This document shows, one piece after another, positions 15,384-24,541 of a stretch of DNA of 64,000 bases (the stretch's first letter is position 1; each line of letters begins with the position of its first letter). The notes under the pieces are model-generated. The model was not told the origin of the DNA. It worked only from the letters and a program-made list of their open reading frames with translations, and ran no database searches. The position numbers and the translations under genes are program-made. The DNA comes from Pseudothermotoga sp. Its GTDB lineage: Bacteria > Thermotogota > Thermotogae > Thermotogales > DSM-5069. Location: positions 17,516-81,515 of the forward strand of contig DOKY01000033.1 in NCBI GenBank assembly GCA_003510135.1, written 5' to 3'.

Positions 15384-17833
15384 CCTTGCAGAACTCCTGC
15401 CTTTGTCTTACGTCTTTTGGTGAATTTCAAACCGTCCTTTCCGCGAGAGCAAACAATCACGTCGCCCGGATTGAACTTGCCTCTGAGTATCTCCTCGGCA
15501 AGCGGATCTTCCAGGTACTGTTGGATGGCCCTCTTCAAAGGTCTTGCGCCGTAAACGGGATCGAAACCTTTCTCTATCAGGAACTCTCTCGCAGATTTCG
15601 CCAAGACCACATCAAGCCCCTTGCTCTTCAACCTGTCTCTCAAGTCCGAGATGAGTATGTCGATGATCTTTGAGACGTCCTCCTTCGATAGCGGATGGAA
15701 GACCACTATTTCGTCTATTCGGTTGAGAAACTCCGGTCTGAAAGTCTTCTTGACCTCTTCCAGAACGAGTGCCTTCATTTCTTCGTAATCACGCTGCGCA
15801 TTTTCTTGGGAGACGAAACCAAGCGTTCTCTTGGACTTGTTTATCAAGTTGCCTCCAATGTTGCTGGTCATGACGATGATCGTGTTCTTGAAGTCCACCT
15901 CTCTGCCCTGAGAGTCGGTCAGACGACCATCGTCCATGATCTGCAGCAGGATGTTGAAAACGTCCGGGTGTGCCTTCTCGATCTCATCGAACAGAATGAC
16001 CGAGAAGGGCCTCCGTCTGATCTTTTCGGTCAGAGTTCCACCCTCTTCGTAACCGACGTAGCCCGGAGGCGCTCCGATCAGTCTCGAAACCGAGAACCTC
16101 TCCATGTATTCACTCATGTCGAACCTCACCAGTGCCTTTTCATCACCAAAAAGGTGTGCGGCGAGCACTTTTGTTAACTCCGTCTTACCTACACCCGTGG
16201 GTCCAAGGAACAGAAACACACCGATGGGGCGCCTCGGGTCTTTCAAACCACTGCGTGCACGCCTTATGGCCCTCGCTATGGCCTTTATGGCTTCATCTTG
16301 ACCGACAATGCGCTGATGCAATGCCCTCTCGAGGTTCAACAGCTTCTCACTTTCGCTTTCTTCTATCTTCATTAAAGGTATACCTGTCCAGCTCGACACG
16401 ACCTCTGCGACCTGATCAACGTCAACGGTTATTATCGAAGATTCGACAGCTTTTCTCCACGCCTGGTACTTTTCATTCAACTGTGCGGAAAGCGTCTTCT
16501 CTTCTTCTTTCAGTTCCGCAGCCTTCTCGTAATCCTGGTTCAGCACGGCGAGCTCCTTATCGTTCTTGATCTGCTCCAAACGCGCCTTCAAAAGCTGTAT
16601 TTCCGGTGGAAGCACAAAACTCTTCAAACGTGCTCTCGCCCCGGCTTCGTCCACCACGTCGATGGCTTTGTCCGGTAAGAAATGGTCCGTGATGTAACGT
16701 TTCGAGAGATAGACCGCCGCTTCAAGAGCGGAGTCAGTGTACTTGACCCTATGGTGTGATTCATACTTGTGCCTCAAACCTTTGAGGATGGCAAGCGTCT
16801 CCTCAGCGCTCGGTTCCCTGATGTAAATCTTCTGGAAACGTCTCTCGAGCGCCGCATCTTTCTCGATGTACTTCCTGTATTCATCGGGCGTCGTTGCGCC
16901 TATGCACTTGATTTCACCCCTTGCGAGAGCAGGCTTCAAAATGTTCGCAGCGTCTACGGCGCCTTCGGCCGAACCAGCTCCGACTATCGTGTGTATCTCG
17001 TCTATGAAAAGTATGATGTTCGGATCTCGGCTGACCACCTGCAACAACTTTTTCATCCTCTTCTCGAACTCACCCCTGTATTTGGTGCCAGCCACAAGCG
17101 CAGCAACATCGAGAGAAAAGATCGTCTTGTGTTTGAGAGGCTCCGGGACCTCGCCTGCAACAATCCTCTGCGCCAAACCCTCAACTATGGCAGTCTTACC
17201 GATGCCTGGCTCACCTATGAGCACCGGATTGTTCTTCTTTCTCCTCACCAGCACTTGCATAACACGTTCTATTTCCTCTTCCCTGCCTATGACCGGATCC
17301 AGCTGGTTTTTCATCGCAAGGGCCGTGAGGTCTATACCGAAACCTTCCAGATGTCTGACAGATGGATTGTCTGAGGTTCTCTCAACATCGTAATCTGAAT
17401 CTCGTTGTTGGGAGCTTTCGACCACTATCCGCCTGAGCGTTCCGAGATCCACACCCATCTTCCTGAGCACGTGGACCGCTATGCCCTCGCCTTCTCTTAT
17501 GATCCCCAGCAAAATATGCTCGGGCTGTATTTTCTCGCTCCCCAGGTACTTTGCTTCTTCGTAGGCGAGCTCAATGACACGCTTGGCCCTGGGGGTCATC
17601 TGAGGTGAGCTTGAATAGCCTCTCATGCCCATGCCGACCATTGATATGATCTCGTTTTTCGCTCGTGCATAGGTGACTCCCATCTCACCGAGCGATTCAC
17701 CGAGCGGAGAATCCTGCTTCAGTATCGCGAGCAGAATGTGTTCGGTTCCAACATAAGAATGGCCCATTTCAATGGCTTCTTTCTGAGCTTCCACGATCAA
17801 CCTAGCAGAACTTTCCGAAAATTTATCGAACAC
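15380..17833 (-). CDS. clpC: ATP-dependent protease ATPase subunit ClpC
   Basis: About 817 residues. GTG 17842 and ATG 17839 also exist, but GTG 17833 (VFDKFSES) has the best distance to GGAG. It has two Clp-N repeats, a first AAA domain (GEPGIGKTA), a UVR-like coiled region around NQDYEKAAELKEEE, and a second AAA domain (GPTGVGKTE) with a C-terminal D2-small domain. It unfolds substrates for ClpP, whose gene is not in the window. Unlike Firmicutes, there is no ctsR, mcsA or mcsB upstream; a CPBP membrane protease gene occupies that place. Confidence 0.95.
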   Translation of the reverse strand: MFDKFSESSARLIVEAQKEAIEMGHSYVGTEHILLAILKQDSPLGESLGEMGVTYARAKNEIISMVGMGMRGYSSSPQMTPRAKRVIELAYEEAKYLGSEKIQPEHILLGIIREGEGIAVHVLRKMGVDLGTLRRIVVESSQQRDSDYDVERTSDNPSVRHLEGFGIDLTALAMKNQLDPVIGREEEIERVMQVLVRRKKNNPVLIGEPGIGKTAIVEGLAQRIVAGEVPEPLKHKTIFSLDVAALVAGTKYRGEFEKRMKKLLQVVSRDPNIILFIDEIHTIVGAGSAEGAVDAANILKPALARGEIKCIGATTPDEYRKYIEKDAALERRFQKIYIREPSAEETLAILKGLRHKYESHHRVKYTDSALEAAVYLSKRYITDHFLPDKAIDVVDEAGARARLKSFVLPPEIQLLKARLEQIKNDKELAVLNQDYEKAAELKEEEKTLSAQLNEKYQAWRKAVESSIITVDVDQVAEVVSSWTGIPLMKIEESESEKLLNLERALHQRIVGQDEAIKAIARAIRRARSGLKDPRRPIGVFLFLGPTGVGKTELTKVLAAHLFGDEKALVRFDMSEYMERFSVSRLIGAPPGYVGYEEGGTLTEKIRRRPFSVILFDEIEKAHPDVFNILLQIMDDGRLTDSQGREVDFKNTIIVMTSNIGGNLINKSKRTLGFVSQENAQRDYEEMKALVLEEVKKTFRPEFLNRIDEIVVFHPLSKEDVSKIIDILISDLRDRLKSKGLDVVLAKSAREFLIEKGFDPVYGARPLKRAIQQYLEDPLAEEILRGKFNPGDVIVCSRGKDGLKFTKRRKTKAGVLQG

Positions 17834-17854
17834 TCGCATCACTCCTTTCTCGTT

Positions 17855-18418
17855 TTATAAAGAGACAACCAGTGCCACCACATTATTTAGACAGTGCACT
17901 ATCACACAGGGTACAAGAGAACCGTGAACCTCCTTTATCGTTCCAAGTAGCAAGGATGTTACAAATATCTGAGGAAAGACAGAAAACGGATGAAACAACG
18001 AGAACAACAGGGAAGTCATGATTATCGCTCCGTTTGTACCCAAACGCCTTTTGGCGATCGCTTGTGCGTAGCCACGGAAGGCCACTTCTTCTGCCAAAGG
18101 TGCAAGGACCACGAGTAAGACGATCATGGCCGGATCGAGACTCAGTTTTTGAACCGTGCTCGATTCCTGTGGAAAGATCAGACTCGTTACGGCGAGCAAA
18201 CCGTAAAGCAAAAGCAAGTACAGCAAGCTCCTCAATACGATTCCCTTTCTGTAGATGAACATTGGTCCAAGGCGTTCCAGTTTCATGATGGTCAGGGTCA
18301 CGGTCAAAAGTGAAGCATACCAAATCGTTGCGGTCCATACAGAACCGCTCAACCCAACTATGAGAGGTCCAGAGAATAGCACGAGCAGAAAAAGCAAGAA
18401 CAAAATCCGGCTTCTCAC
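17855..18418 (-). CDS. CPBP family intramembrane glutamic endopeptidase
   Basis: 187 residues from a GTG at 18418 after GGAGAAG, with five or six membrane helices. All three CPBP (Abi/Rce1-like) motifs are present: EExxxR (E110, E111, R115 in AEEVAFRGYAQ), FxxxH (LFSLFHPF) and a C-terminal HxxxN (VHCLNNV). Substrates are unknown. It is 12 to 21 bases upstream of clpC depending on the clpC start, so the two are probably cotranscribed from the promoter at 18438-18446. Confidence 0.85.
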   Translation of the reverse strand: MRSRILFLLFLLVLFSGPLIVGLSGSVWTATIWYASLLTVTLTIMKLERLGPMFIYRKGIVLRSLLYLLLLYGLLAVTSLIFPQESSTVQKLSLDPAMIVLLVVLAPLAEEVAFRGYAQAIAKRRLGTNGAIIMTSLLFSLFHPFSVFPQIFVTSLLLGTIKEVHGSLVPCVIVHCLNNVVALVVSL

Positions 18419-18437
18419 GTTTCACTTCTCCATTAAA

Positions 18438-18446
18438 ATTTTACCA
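18438..18446 (-). promoter_or_regulatory. Possible promoter for the CPBP-clpC operon
   Basis: On the minus strand, TGGTAAAAT forms an extended -10 (TAAAAT at 18443 to 18438), 20 bases upstream of the GTG and immediately after the rpsT terminator. No -35 is evident because the terminator stem occupies that place. Confidence 0.4.
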
Positions 18447-18453
18447 TCAAAGC

Positions 18454-18483
18454 AAAACCAGCACCTGAATTTCCAGGTGCTGG
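18454..18483 (-). terminator. rpsT terminator
   Basis: A perfect 10-base stem, CCAGCACCTG / CAGGTGCTGG, occupies 18458-18483 with a 6-base loop. On the minus strand it is followed by TTTTGCTTT. It lies 38 bases downstream of the rpsT stop and should end the long metK-rpsT transcript. Confidence 0.88.
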
Positions 18484-18521
18484 AACAGACAAGAAAAAAC
18501 ACCTTAAGTTTTATCGACTTT

Positions 18522-18809
18522 TCAACCCTGAACCGCCTGCAGACTCTTGTTCACGAAATTCATGAGGCGGGATTTTCTACGCGCAGCCTGGTTCTTGTGA
18601 ATGACACCTTTGGACGCAGCCTTGTCTATGGCCGAGATCGCCTCTCTGACCAGTTGCATGATCCTGTCCCTTTCCTCGTTAGCTTTGACGGCTTCTACAA
18701 CGCGCTTGATGGCGTTCTTCATCCTTGTCTTGTAAGATCTATTCCTTTCTCTTCTTTTACTGGACTGCCTGACACGTTTCAGAGCCGACTTGTTGACCTT
18801 CTTCGCCAC
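18522..18809 (-). CDS. rpsT: 30S ribosomal protein S20
   Basis: 95 residues from a GTG at 18809 behind GGGGAGGGAAG. Typical S20 composition and pattern: KSALKRVRQSSKRRERNRS, then IDKAASKGVIHKNQAARRKSRL. It binds 16S rRNA early in assembly. It is 14 bases after metK and is followed by a strong terminator. Confidence 0.96.
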   Translation of the reverse strand: MAKKVNKSALKRVRQSSKRRERNRSYKTRMKNAIKRVVEAVKANEERDRIMQLVREAISAIDKAASKGVIHKNQAARRKSRLMNFVNKSLQAVQG

Positions 18810-18823
18810 AGCTCTTCCCTCCC

Positions 18824-20014
18824 CTACATGTTGAAATATCTCTTGAGTTCATCAACAACATCAAGCTTCTCCCACGTGAAGTCGGGATCGTTCCTGCCGA
18901 AATGGCCGTAAACCGCGGTTTTCCTGTAGATGGGCCTGCACAAATTCAACTTTTCAATGATCGCCAATGGGCGAAAGTCGAATATTTCCGAGATGATCTT
19001 TGCCAACTTCTCTTCGTCGACCTTAGCTGTCCCAAAGGTGTCGAACGTGAAAGACACCGGTCTGGCTTTGCCTATCGCGTAAGCGACCTGTATCAGGAAA
19101 CGATCCGCGAGGCCAGCAGCAACGACGTTCTTCGCGACGTAGCGAGCCATGTAGTGCGCAGATCTGTCAACCTTCGTTGGATCCTTCCCGCTGAAAGCTC
19201 CGCCTCCGTGTGGCACCCATCCACCGTAGGTGTCCACTACGATCTTTCGGCCCGTCAAGCCCGTGTCTGCTGATGGACCTCCAAGCACGAACCTGCCGGT
19301 TGGGTTCACGAAGATCTTTATGTCATTGGACCAATACTGCTGCGGTATTACTGGCCTTATCACGTGCTCCATCAGAGCTTCCCTGAGCTCGTTGAGCGTC
19401 ACATCAGGCTCGTGCTGTGCAGAGATGAGGACAGTGTCGACCCTAATGGGTTTCCAGTTCTCATCGTACTCGATCGTGACCTGTGTCTTACCGTCGGGTC
19501 TGAGGAAGGGTACGATCTTCTTCTTTCTGACTTCAGCGAGTCTCATTGCGAGTTTATGGGCAAGCACTATCGGAAGGGGCATATATTCGGGTGTTTCGTT
19601 TGTCGCGTACCCAAACATTATACCCTGGTCGCCCGCACCAATCTTGTCGTATTCGTCCTCAAGATGGTTTCTCTCCCGTGCTTCGAGTGCCTTGTTGACG
19701 CCTATGGCTATGTCGGGAGATTGATTGTGGATCGAGGTCAGAACCCCACACGTTTCACCGTCGAAACCGTATTTTGCCCTTGTGTAGCCAACGTCAAGGA
19801 TTGTACGTCTCACGATGTCCTGTATGTCCACGTAGGCCTCGGTCGTGACCTCTCCTGCCACGACGGCCAAACCCGTTGTAACCAGCGTCTCAACGGCAAC
19901 CCTTGCGTCGGGGTCCTGCTGCAAGATTGCGTCCAAGATCGCGTCCGATATCTGATCCGCCAGTTTGTCTGGATGACCCTCTGTGACACTTTCGCTTGTG
20001 AACAACCTCTTCAT
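18824..20014 (-). CDS. metK: S-adenosylmethionine synthase
   Basis: 396 residues. Conserved motifs include TSESVTEGHPDKLADQISD, the GAGDQGIMFGYA loop and the GGGAFSGKDPTKVDRS glycine loop. It makes S-adenosylmethionine from methionine and ATP, the source of decarboxylated SAM for the speD-speE genes elsewhere in the window and the cofactor for its methyltransferases and radical SAM enzymes. The ATG overlaps the upstream stop by 4 bases. I saw no SAM riboswitch; the gene sits inside an operon. Confidence 0.98.
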   Translation of the reverse strand: MKRLFTSESVTEGHPDKLADQISDAILDAILQQDPDARVAVETLVTTGLAVVAGEVTTEAYVDIQDIVRRTILDVGYTRAKYGFDGETCGVLTSIHNQSPDIAIGVNKALEARERNHLEDEYDKIGAGDQGIMFGYATNETPEYMPLPIVLAHKLAMRLAEVRKKKIVPFLRPDGKTQVTIEYDENWKPIRVDTVLISAQHEPDVTLNELREALMEHVIRPVIPQQYWSNDIKIFVNPTGRFVLGGPSADTGLTGRKIVVDTYGGWVPHGGGAFSGKDPTKVDRSAHYMARYVAKNVVAAGLADRFLIQVAYAIGKARPVSFTFDTFGTAKVDEEKLAKIISEIFDFRPLAIIEKLNLCRPIYRKTAVYGHFGRNDPDFTWEKLDVVDELKRYFNM

Positions 20015-20343
20015 TTCTCCGCCTCCTTTGTGTGCTGCTCATATTCTTCTTTACTCACGAACTCTCCACCTTCCAAGCTGAAGGTCCTGACCTTGTAGCT
20101 CGAACTGAAGGCCGCAGTGAGGTGCAACTTGTTGGGGCACTTCGAACCAACGTAGATTTTATCAATCCTGTACGGGCTGGATGGGTTGTCGTAATCGTTT
20201 ATGAAGTCGTAACCCATACGCAAATGGCTGCGGAAGTATTCTCCGCATCGTGAACATTTGAAATACACCACCAGGCTGTTTCCTTGCCTGTAGAATGGAT
20301 CAACTGATAGGTTCTTCACTTTCTTTCGCCGGAAGAACCACAT
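20011..20343 (-). CDS. Small zinc-ribbon-like protein of unknown function
   Basis: 110 residues from the ATG at 20343 (MWFFRRKKV), with AGAAGG upstream. An extension to 20394 overlaps the M23 gene and is not supported. It contains one CxxC (FKCSRCGEYFRSHLR) and a lone later cysteine (SKCPNKLHL), so any metal site would be incomplete or completed by histidine. The rest is polar and soluble. It starts 5 bases after the M23 peptidase and overlaps metK by 4. I do not recognise a family. Confidence 0.7.
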   Translation of the reverse strand: MWFFRRKKVKNLSVDPFYRQGNSLVVYFKCSRCGEYFRSHLRMGYDFINDYDNPSSPYRIDKIYVGSKCPNKLHLTAAFSSSYKVRTFSLEGGEFVSKEEYEQHTKEAEK

Positions 20344-20348
20344 GCTTT

Positions 20349-21323
20349 CTACCTTCTTTCCAAAATGAATTTCACTTTGTGCTCGTTTCTCCACACATCT
20401 TCACAAATTATAGTCACGTTCGTTCTCGAGGGGATCTGCCCCAGTTCGGGGAATCTATTCAGCTTCACAACACTGCTGCTCTTATCTGGATACAACTTGT
20501 GGTACGCCGCGTATCTGTATCCATCCGCTACGGAATTTTCGTTATACACCGCCCAAACGTTGTTGAACTCGTCGAGGCGAATTTCGCTGAAGTCGATGTG
20601 GTAAACCAGATCGTTGTTGAAATAAAGTTTTAGGGATCTGAGACCAATGACATTCCTGCCCACGCTCGTGACGGCATCAATCGCGATCTTTGGCCAACTA
20701 CCACGGAATCTGTACACTTCGTTCTCACTGTAGTTCACCTTTTCACCGTCTATCATTAATCCCCTGACGGTGAACTTGGCATCTGCGGGCTGGGGGACGT
20801 TCAACATATCGGAGGGATTGTAGCAAATGGTCTCATCGATGTTTCTGATCTCGAAATGACAGTGAGGCTGGGCCGCTTCGCCTGTCTGGCCGGAATAGCC
20901 AATCTCTTCTCCCGCTTTGAACCAGATGTTCTTCTCCGGAAATTCGACGACGATCCTTCTTTTTCCAAACTCGGCAACAACGCTGTCAATTATGCTCTTG
21001 ATCTTCCCAGAAAAATCACTCAGATGGGCATACAGCGTACGAAGACCATCTTCGTGTTGCAGCACAACAACGTTTCCATAAATATCGTCCTCGTCGATCT
21101 CAACCCTAACGAGCCAGCCGTCAGCAGCAGCGAGTATGGGAACGCCCGAACGCATCTGCGTGGAAAAGTCGGCTCCCATATGGAAGTGTGGGCCCCTGTT
21201 TCCCGTTCCGCGGAACTCTCCAAAACTCGAGGTGATCAGAAGTTGTCCGCCAACAGGTGGCATGAATATCGCCATAGAGATGACCGATACGAATATCAGC
21301 ACGAGCAAGATCAACCTTCGCAT
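20349..21323 (-). CDS. M23 family metallopeptidase (LytM/NlpD-like), secreted
   Basis: 324 residues with a hydrophobic N-terminal signal segment (residues 3-18). The M23 domain occupies about residues 40-165: the zinc-binding H-x3-D in HMGADF, the second-strand region TLYAHLS, and the H-x-H in QPHCHFEIR. The C-terminal 150 residues form a beta-rich domain without a recognised family. It probably cuts peptidoglycan cross-bridges or regulates an amidase. It overlaps the end of hflX by 13 bases. Confidence 0.88.
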   Translation of the reverse strand: MRRLILLVLIFVSVISMAIFMPPVGGQLLITSSFGEFRGTGNRGPHFHMGADFSTQMRSGVPILAAADGWLVRVEIDEDDIYGNVVVLQHEDGLRTLYAHLSDFSGKIKSIIDSVVAEFGKRRIVVEFPEKNIWFKAGEEIGYSGQTGEAAQPHCHFEIRNIDETICYNPSDMLNVPQPADAKFTVRGLMIDGEKVNYSENEVYRFRGSWPKIAIDAVTSVGRNVIGLRSLKLYFNNDLVYHIDFSEIRLDEFNNVWAVYNENSVADGYRYAAYHKLYPDKSSSVVKLNRFPELGQIPSRTNVTIICEDVWRNEHKVKFILERR

Positions 21324-22582
21324 GTTTCCATCCCTCCACCAAGCAGCGTGGCGAGTTTTTTCAACATGCCCTCGCGAGCTCTTATTCTAACAACAACGCC
21401 CTCATCAGTGAAGATACTTCTTTTAATCGTTATCTTTTCGCGGTACTTCTCTAACAGATGCAAACGCTTTGCATCGATAATGAATTCCCTCTCGGCCTCG
21501 CTTTTTCCCAGCAATCGGGAGACCTCTTCGAGGAGCAGATCGATACCTTCTCCTTTCAGGGCGCTTATGAATATTGCTGATGGATAAGCATCGGACAGAC
21601 GCTCGAGGTTTTCTTTGGAAAGCAAATCGATCTTGTTGAAAACCAGCAATCGTGGGATCTTCTCAGCTTGGAGCTCGCTGAGAACATCGATCGCAACGTT
21701 GACCTTTTGAATAACTTCTGGATCAGAAACATCGGCGAGCAAGATTATAAGGTCTGAGTACAAGATCTCCTCTAAGGTAGACTTGAAAGCCTCTATGATA
21801 GAGTGCGGCACTCTTCTTATGAAACCGACGGTATCCTTGAACAGAACAATTCTCCCGTCTGGGAGTTTAACACGCCTCACGACGGGCGCGAGAGTGCTGA
21901 ACAGTTTTCCGCTCACCGTTATGGATCGGTCTGAAGAGAGTGTGGCCAGTAGGCAGGACTTTCCAGCGTTTGTGTAACCAACTATAGAGACCGTGGCAAG
22001 TCCACTGTCCAAACGCAGCTTTCGCTGTTGCTCTCTGTTCTTTCTGAGCTCCTGCAGTTCCTTTCTCAATTCAGCGATCCTCTGGTGTATTCGCCTTCGC
22101 CTCTCTTCGAGCTTTGGTTCACCAGGCCCCCTGGTTCCTACTCTTCCCCCGAGCCTCGAAAGACTTTTTCCTTCACCAACCAGCCTCGGTAGTTCGTACT
22201 GCAGCCGCGCAAGTTCAACCTGAATTTTTCCTTCCTTCGTCGTTGCGTGCTTTGCAAACACGTCCAGGATGACCTGGGTCCTGTCTCTGACCGGCACTTT
22301 CAAAAGCTTCTCGAGATTCTTCGCCTGAACTGGGGTGAGTTCACTGTCGACTACAACGTAATCGATGCCCAGATGGGCGATCTTCTCGGCCACGGACTCA
22401 ATTTTTCCACGCCCAAGATAAAAGCGCGAGTCAGGAAACTCGCGCTTCTGCTCGATCAATTCAACAACTTCTGCTCCAATGTTCGCCAGAAGGTTCACCA
22501 GCTCCTCACAGGACGTCTCACTGTTTTCTATTGTCAACATCAGAACCTTTTTTAAACCGACTGTTTCATTCGTCCGAACCAT
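21311..22582 (-). CDS. hflX: GTPase HflX
   Basis: 423 residues. The N-terminal HflX domain has DYVVVDSELTPVQAKNLE and RTQVILDVFA. A coiled region with GRVGTRGPGEPKLEERRR follows, and then a G domain with G1 GYTNAGKS, G3 DTVGFI and G4 NKID. HflX binds 50S subunits and rescues stalled ribosomes, especially after heat stress. The order miaA, hfq, hflX is a known conserved group. The ATG overlaps the hfq end by 17 bases. Confidence 0.96.
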   Translation of the reverse strand: MVRTNETVGLKKVLMLTIENSETSCEELVNLLANIGAEVVELIEQKREFPDSRFYLGRGKIESVAEKIAHLGIDYVVVDSELTPVQAKNLEKLLKVPVRDRTQVILDVFAKHATTKEGKIQVELARLQYELPRLVGEGKSLSRLGGRVGTRGPGEPKLEERRRRIHQRIAELRKELQELRKNREQQRKLRLDSGLATVSIVGYTNAGKSCLLATLSSDRSITVSGKLFSTLAPVVRRVKLPDGRIVLFKDTVGFIRRVPHSIIEAFKSTLEEILYSDLIILLADVSDPEVIQKVNVAIDVLSELQAEKIPRLLVFNKIDLLSKENLERLSDAYPSAIFISALKGEGIDLLLEEVSRLLGKSEAEREFIIDAKRLHLLEKYREKITIKRSIFTDEGVVVRIRAREGMLKKLATLLGGGMETCEG

Positions 22583-22844
22583 CCGCTTTAGCTTGGGATG
22601 TTTCCTCCTTTTCCTTCTGTTCGGTCTTTACAAGCTTGACGAACGACGTTGGCATTATCGTGCTTATCGCATGCTTGTAGATGAGACTCTGCTGGTTCTC
22701 GTTCTCCAGCAAGATCGTGTAACTGTCGAAAGAACGAATGATCCCTTTGGTTTGAAACCCGTTCACCAGGTAAACTTTGACCTCGATCTTACCGGTGCGC
22801 AGAGTGTTGAGAAACCTGTCTTGAAGATTGAACTTCTCTGCCAT
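22566..22844 (-). CDS. hfq: RNA chaperone Hfq
   Basis: 92 residues. The Sm1 motif is VKVYLVNGFQTKGII with FDSYTILLEN, and the Sm2 motif is LIYKHAISTIMP. The C-terminal tail (about 20 residues) is acidic and glutamate/lysine-rich. It forms a hexameric RNA-binding ring. It lies between miaA and hflX and starts behind GGGGGGTCTGGAG. Confidence 0.97.
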   Translation of the reverse strand: MAEKFNLQDRFLNTLRTGKIEVKVYLVNGFQTKGIIRSFDSYTILLENENQQSLIYKHAISTIMPTSFVKLVKTEQKEKEETSQAKADGSDE

Positions 22845-22865
22845 TCTCCAGACCCCCCAACGACA

Positions 22866-23774
22866 TCACAAATTTTTCTGTGCATCTTTGCTCACCATCT
22901 CGGTAAGCTTTTCAGGAAGCCTCTCATCAGTCGCGTTCAGCCAAGCCGCCTCGCGATACCTTCTAAACCAGATGAACTGCCTTCTCGCGAAGTGCCTCGT
23001 GTTGCGTTTGATCTTCTCCACAGTCCTTTCGAAACTTTCTTTCCCTTCAAGATACTCGATGATTTCTCGGTAGCCTATCGTTCTAAGAGCATTAAGATCT
23101 TTCGAGTAGCCCATTTTCAAAAGAGATTTTACTTCCTCGACAAGGCCTTCCTCGATCATCCTTTCGACTCTCACGTTAATTCTATCATAAAGCTCTCTGC
23201 GATCTCTTGTCAAAACGACTATGGTAAAGTTTCCAGAAGGTTTGGAGGCCCTCTGAAGCTGCGATATCGTGCATCCTGTTTGAAACCAAACCTCGAGTGC
23301 CCTGATTGTGCGTTTCAAATCGTTCACGTGGATCCTGCTTGCTGCCTCAGGATCGATTTTTTCGAGCATCCTCCTCAAGCGACCCGGTTCTTTGGCTTCT
23401 CTCTCCAGGAGCTCCTGCCTCAATTGCTCGTTCCGAGGAGCGCCTTCGAAGATGCCTTTCGTCAATGCATCAATGTAGAGGCCGGTTCCCCCAACTAACA
23501 GTGGTATCTTTCCTTTCGCTCTTATCTGTGAGATCGTTTTCAAGGCATCGTTCCTGAAGTTGTAGACACTGTAGTACTCATCCGGATAAACAATGTCGAT
23601 CAGATGATGCGGTACAATTTTCCTCTGCTCCGTCGTTGGCTTGGCTGTTCCTATGTCCATGAATTTGTAAATCTGTCTTGAATCAACCGAGATTATCTCT
23701 GCGTTAACGCGCGCCGCCAGTTCGATAGCAATCTCGGTTTTACCGACACCGGTTGGACCGGTGAGTACGATCAT
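22866..23774 (-). CDS. miaA: tRNA dimethylallyltransferase
   Basis: 302 residues. Walker-type GPTGVGKTE at the N-terminus, the D-S-R-Q-I-Y substrate motif (SVDSRQIYKFMDIGTAKP), GGTGLYIDAL and the C-terminal RNTRHFARRQFIWFR. It adds an isopentenyl group to A37 of tRNAs reading UNN codons. The start overlaps the upstream methyltransferase stop (ATGA). Confidence 0.97.
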   Translation of the reverse strand: MIVLTGPTGVGKTEIAIELAARVNAEIISVDSRQIYKFMDIGTAKPTTEQRKIVPHHLIDIVYPDEYYSVYNFRNDALKTISQIRAKGKIPLLVGGTGLYIDALTKGIFEGAPRNEQLRQELLEREAKEPGRLRRMLEKIDPEAASRIHVNDLKRTIRALEVWFQTGCTISQLQRASKPSGNFTIVVLTRDRRELYDRINVRVERMIEEGLVEEVKSLLKMGYSKDLNALRTIGYREIIEYLEGKESFERTVEKIKRNTRHFARRQFIWFRRYREAAWLNATDERLPEKLTEMVSKDAQKNL

Positions 23775-24541
23775 TTCTTTTCGATCACTCCATACAGAAC
23801 CTGGCTCTTCCTGCTACCAGTTATTCGATCGACCTTGATCCTGTCGAACAACGAATCAAGCGCGTGTGCTTTCACAACCACCCTTTTGCGCGCGACACGC
23901 AACATCTCTTCAACGTCTCTGCCCGTCACAGTATCATAGACGGCAAAAGGTCTCAACGGGTTCATTGAGGAAGATTCATAAACAGGATTCTCGAACATTG
24001 GATCGCAGTAAACGATATCGAAAGAATCGTCCGGGCAACTGAGAAGGTACTCTCTGAAGTCCATGTTCACGATCTCTATTCTTTTCATTGCTTCGTTGAC
24101 CCAGTCTTCTTTGTCTCTGTAACTTTTCAGACCCTCTCTCACGACGATGTAAATGGGCGTTGAAGCCTCCAGGCCAACGATTCTGCCGTCTTTCAGAAAA
24201 CCGGCCATGAGTATAGCCTCGGCACCGAGCCCAAAAGTTGTGTCTAGGATCCACTCGTTTCCCCTAAGTTGCAGACACTCAATCAGGTGATCTTTGAGCC
24301 CTTTCCTGACGTTCCTCATTCTCACTTTGGCAGTGGACGGGTGGAAGAACAGTGCCCCTCCCCGATACTTCACAACGACTCTGTTTGATTCGACAACATA
24401 GCAGTAATCACTGCCAACGATCTCCATCAGATCACGAAAGCTTCTCCGTGATATGTATGGCAAACTCAATTCTTGTGCGAGCTGTTTAGCCTTCAACACC
24501 TGTTCTTTTGTCGGTTTATGAGATGTTGTCACGAAGATCAT
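23771..24541 (-). CDS. Class I SAM-dependent methyltransferase (YpiP/RsmJ-like)
   Basis: 256 residues. A Rossmann motif I (ILDTTFGLGAEAIL), an acidic residue at the end of strand 2 (VGLEAS) and the catalytic-type DIVYCDPMFEN, an N6/N2-methylase-like DPxF motif, are clear. The overall pattern resembles the RsmJ/YpiP group, whose E. coli member methylates 16S rRNA G1516. That target is not proven here. It sits next to miaA, consistent with an RNA-modification role, and overlaps both neighbours by 4 bases. Confidence 0.8.
   Translation of the reverse strand: MIFVTTSHKPTKEQVLKAKQLAQELSLPYISRRSFRDLMEIVGSDYCYVVESNRVVVKYRGGALFFHPSTAKVRMRNVRKGLKDHLIECLQLRGNEWILDTTFGLGAEAILMAGFLKDGRIVGLEASTPIYIVVREGLKSYRDKEDWVNEAMKRIEIVNMDFREYLLSCPDDSFDIVYCDPMFENPVYESSSMNPLRPFAVYDTVTGRDVEEMLRVARKRVVVKAHALDSLFDRIKVDRITGSRKSQVLYGVIEKK

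Noticed and set aside
18810..20343. SAM riboswitch before metK
   Set aside because: metK overlaps the preceding coding gene by 4 bases, leaving no leader for an aptamer.
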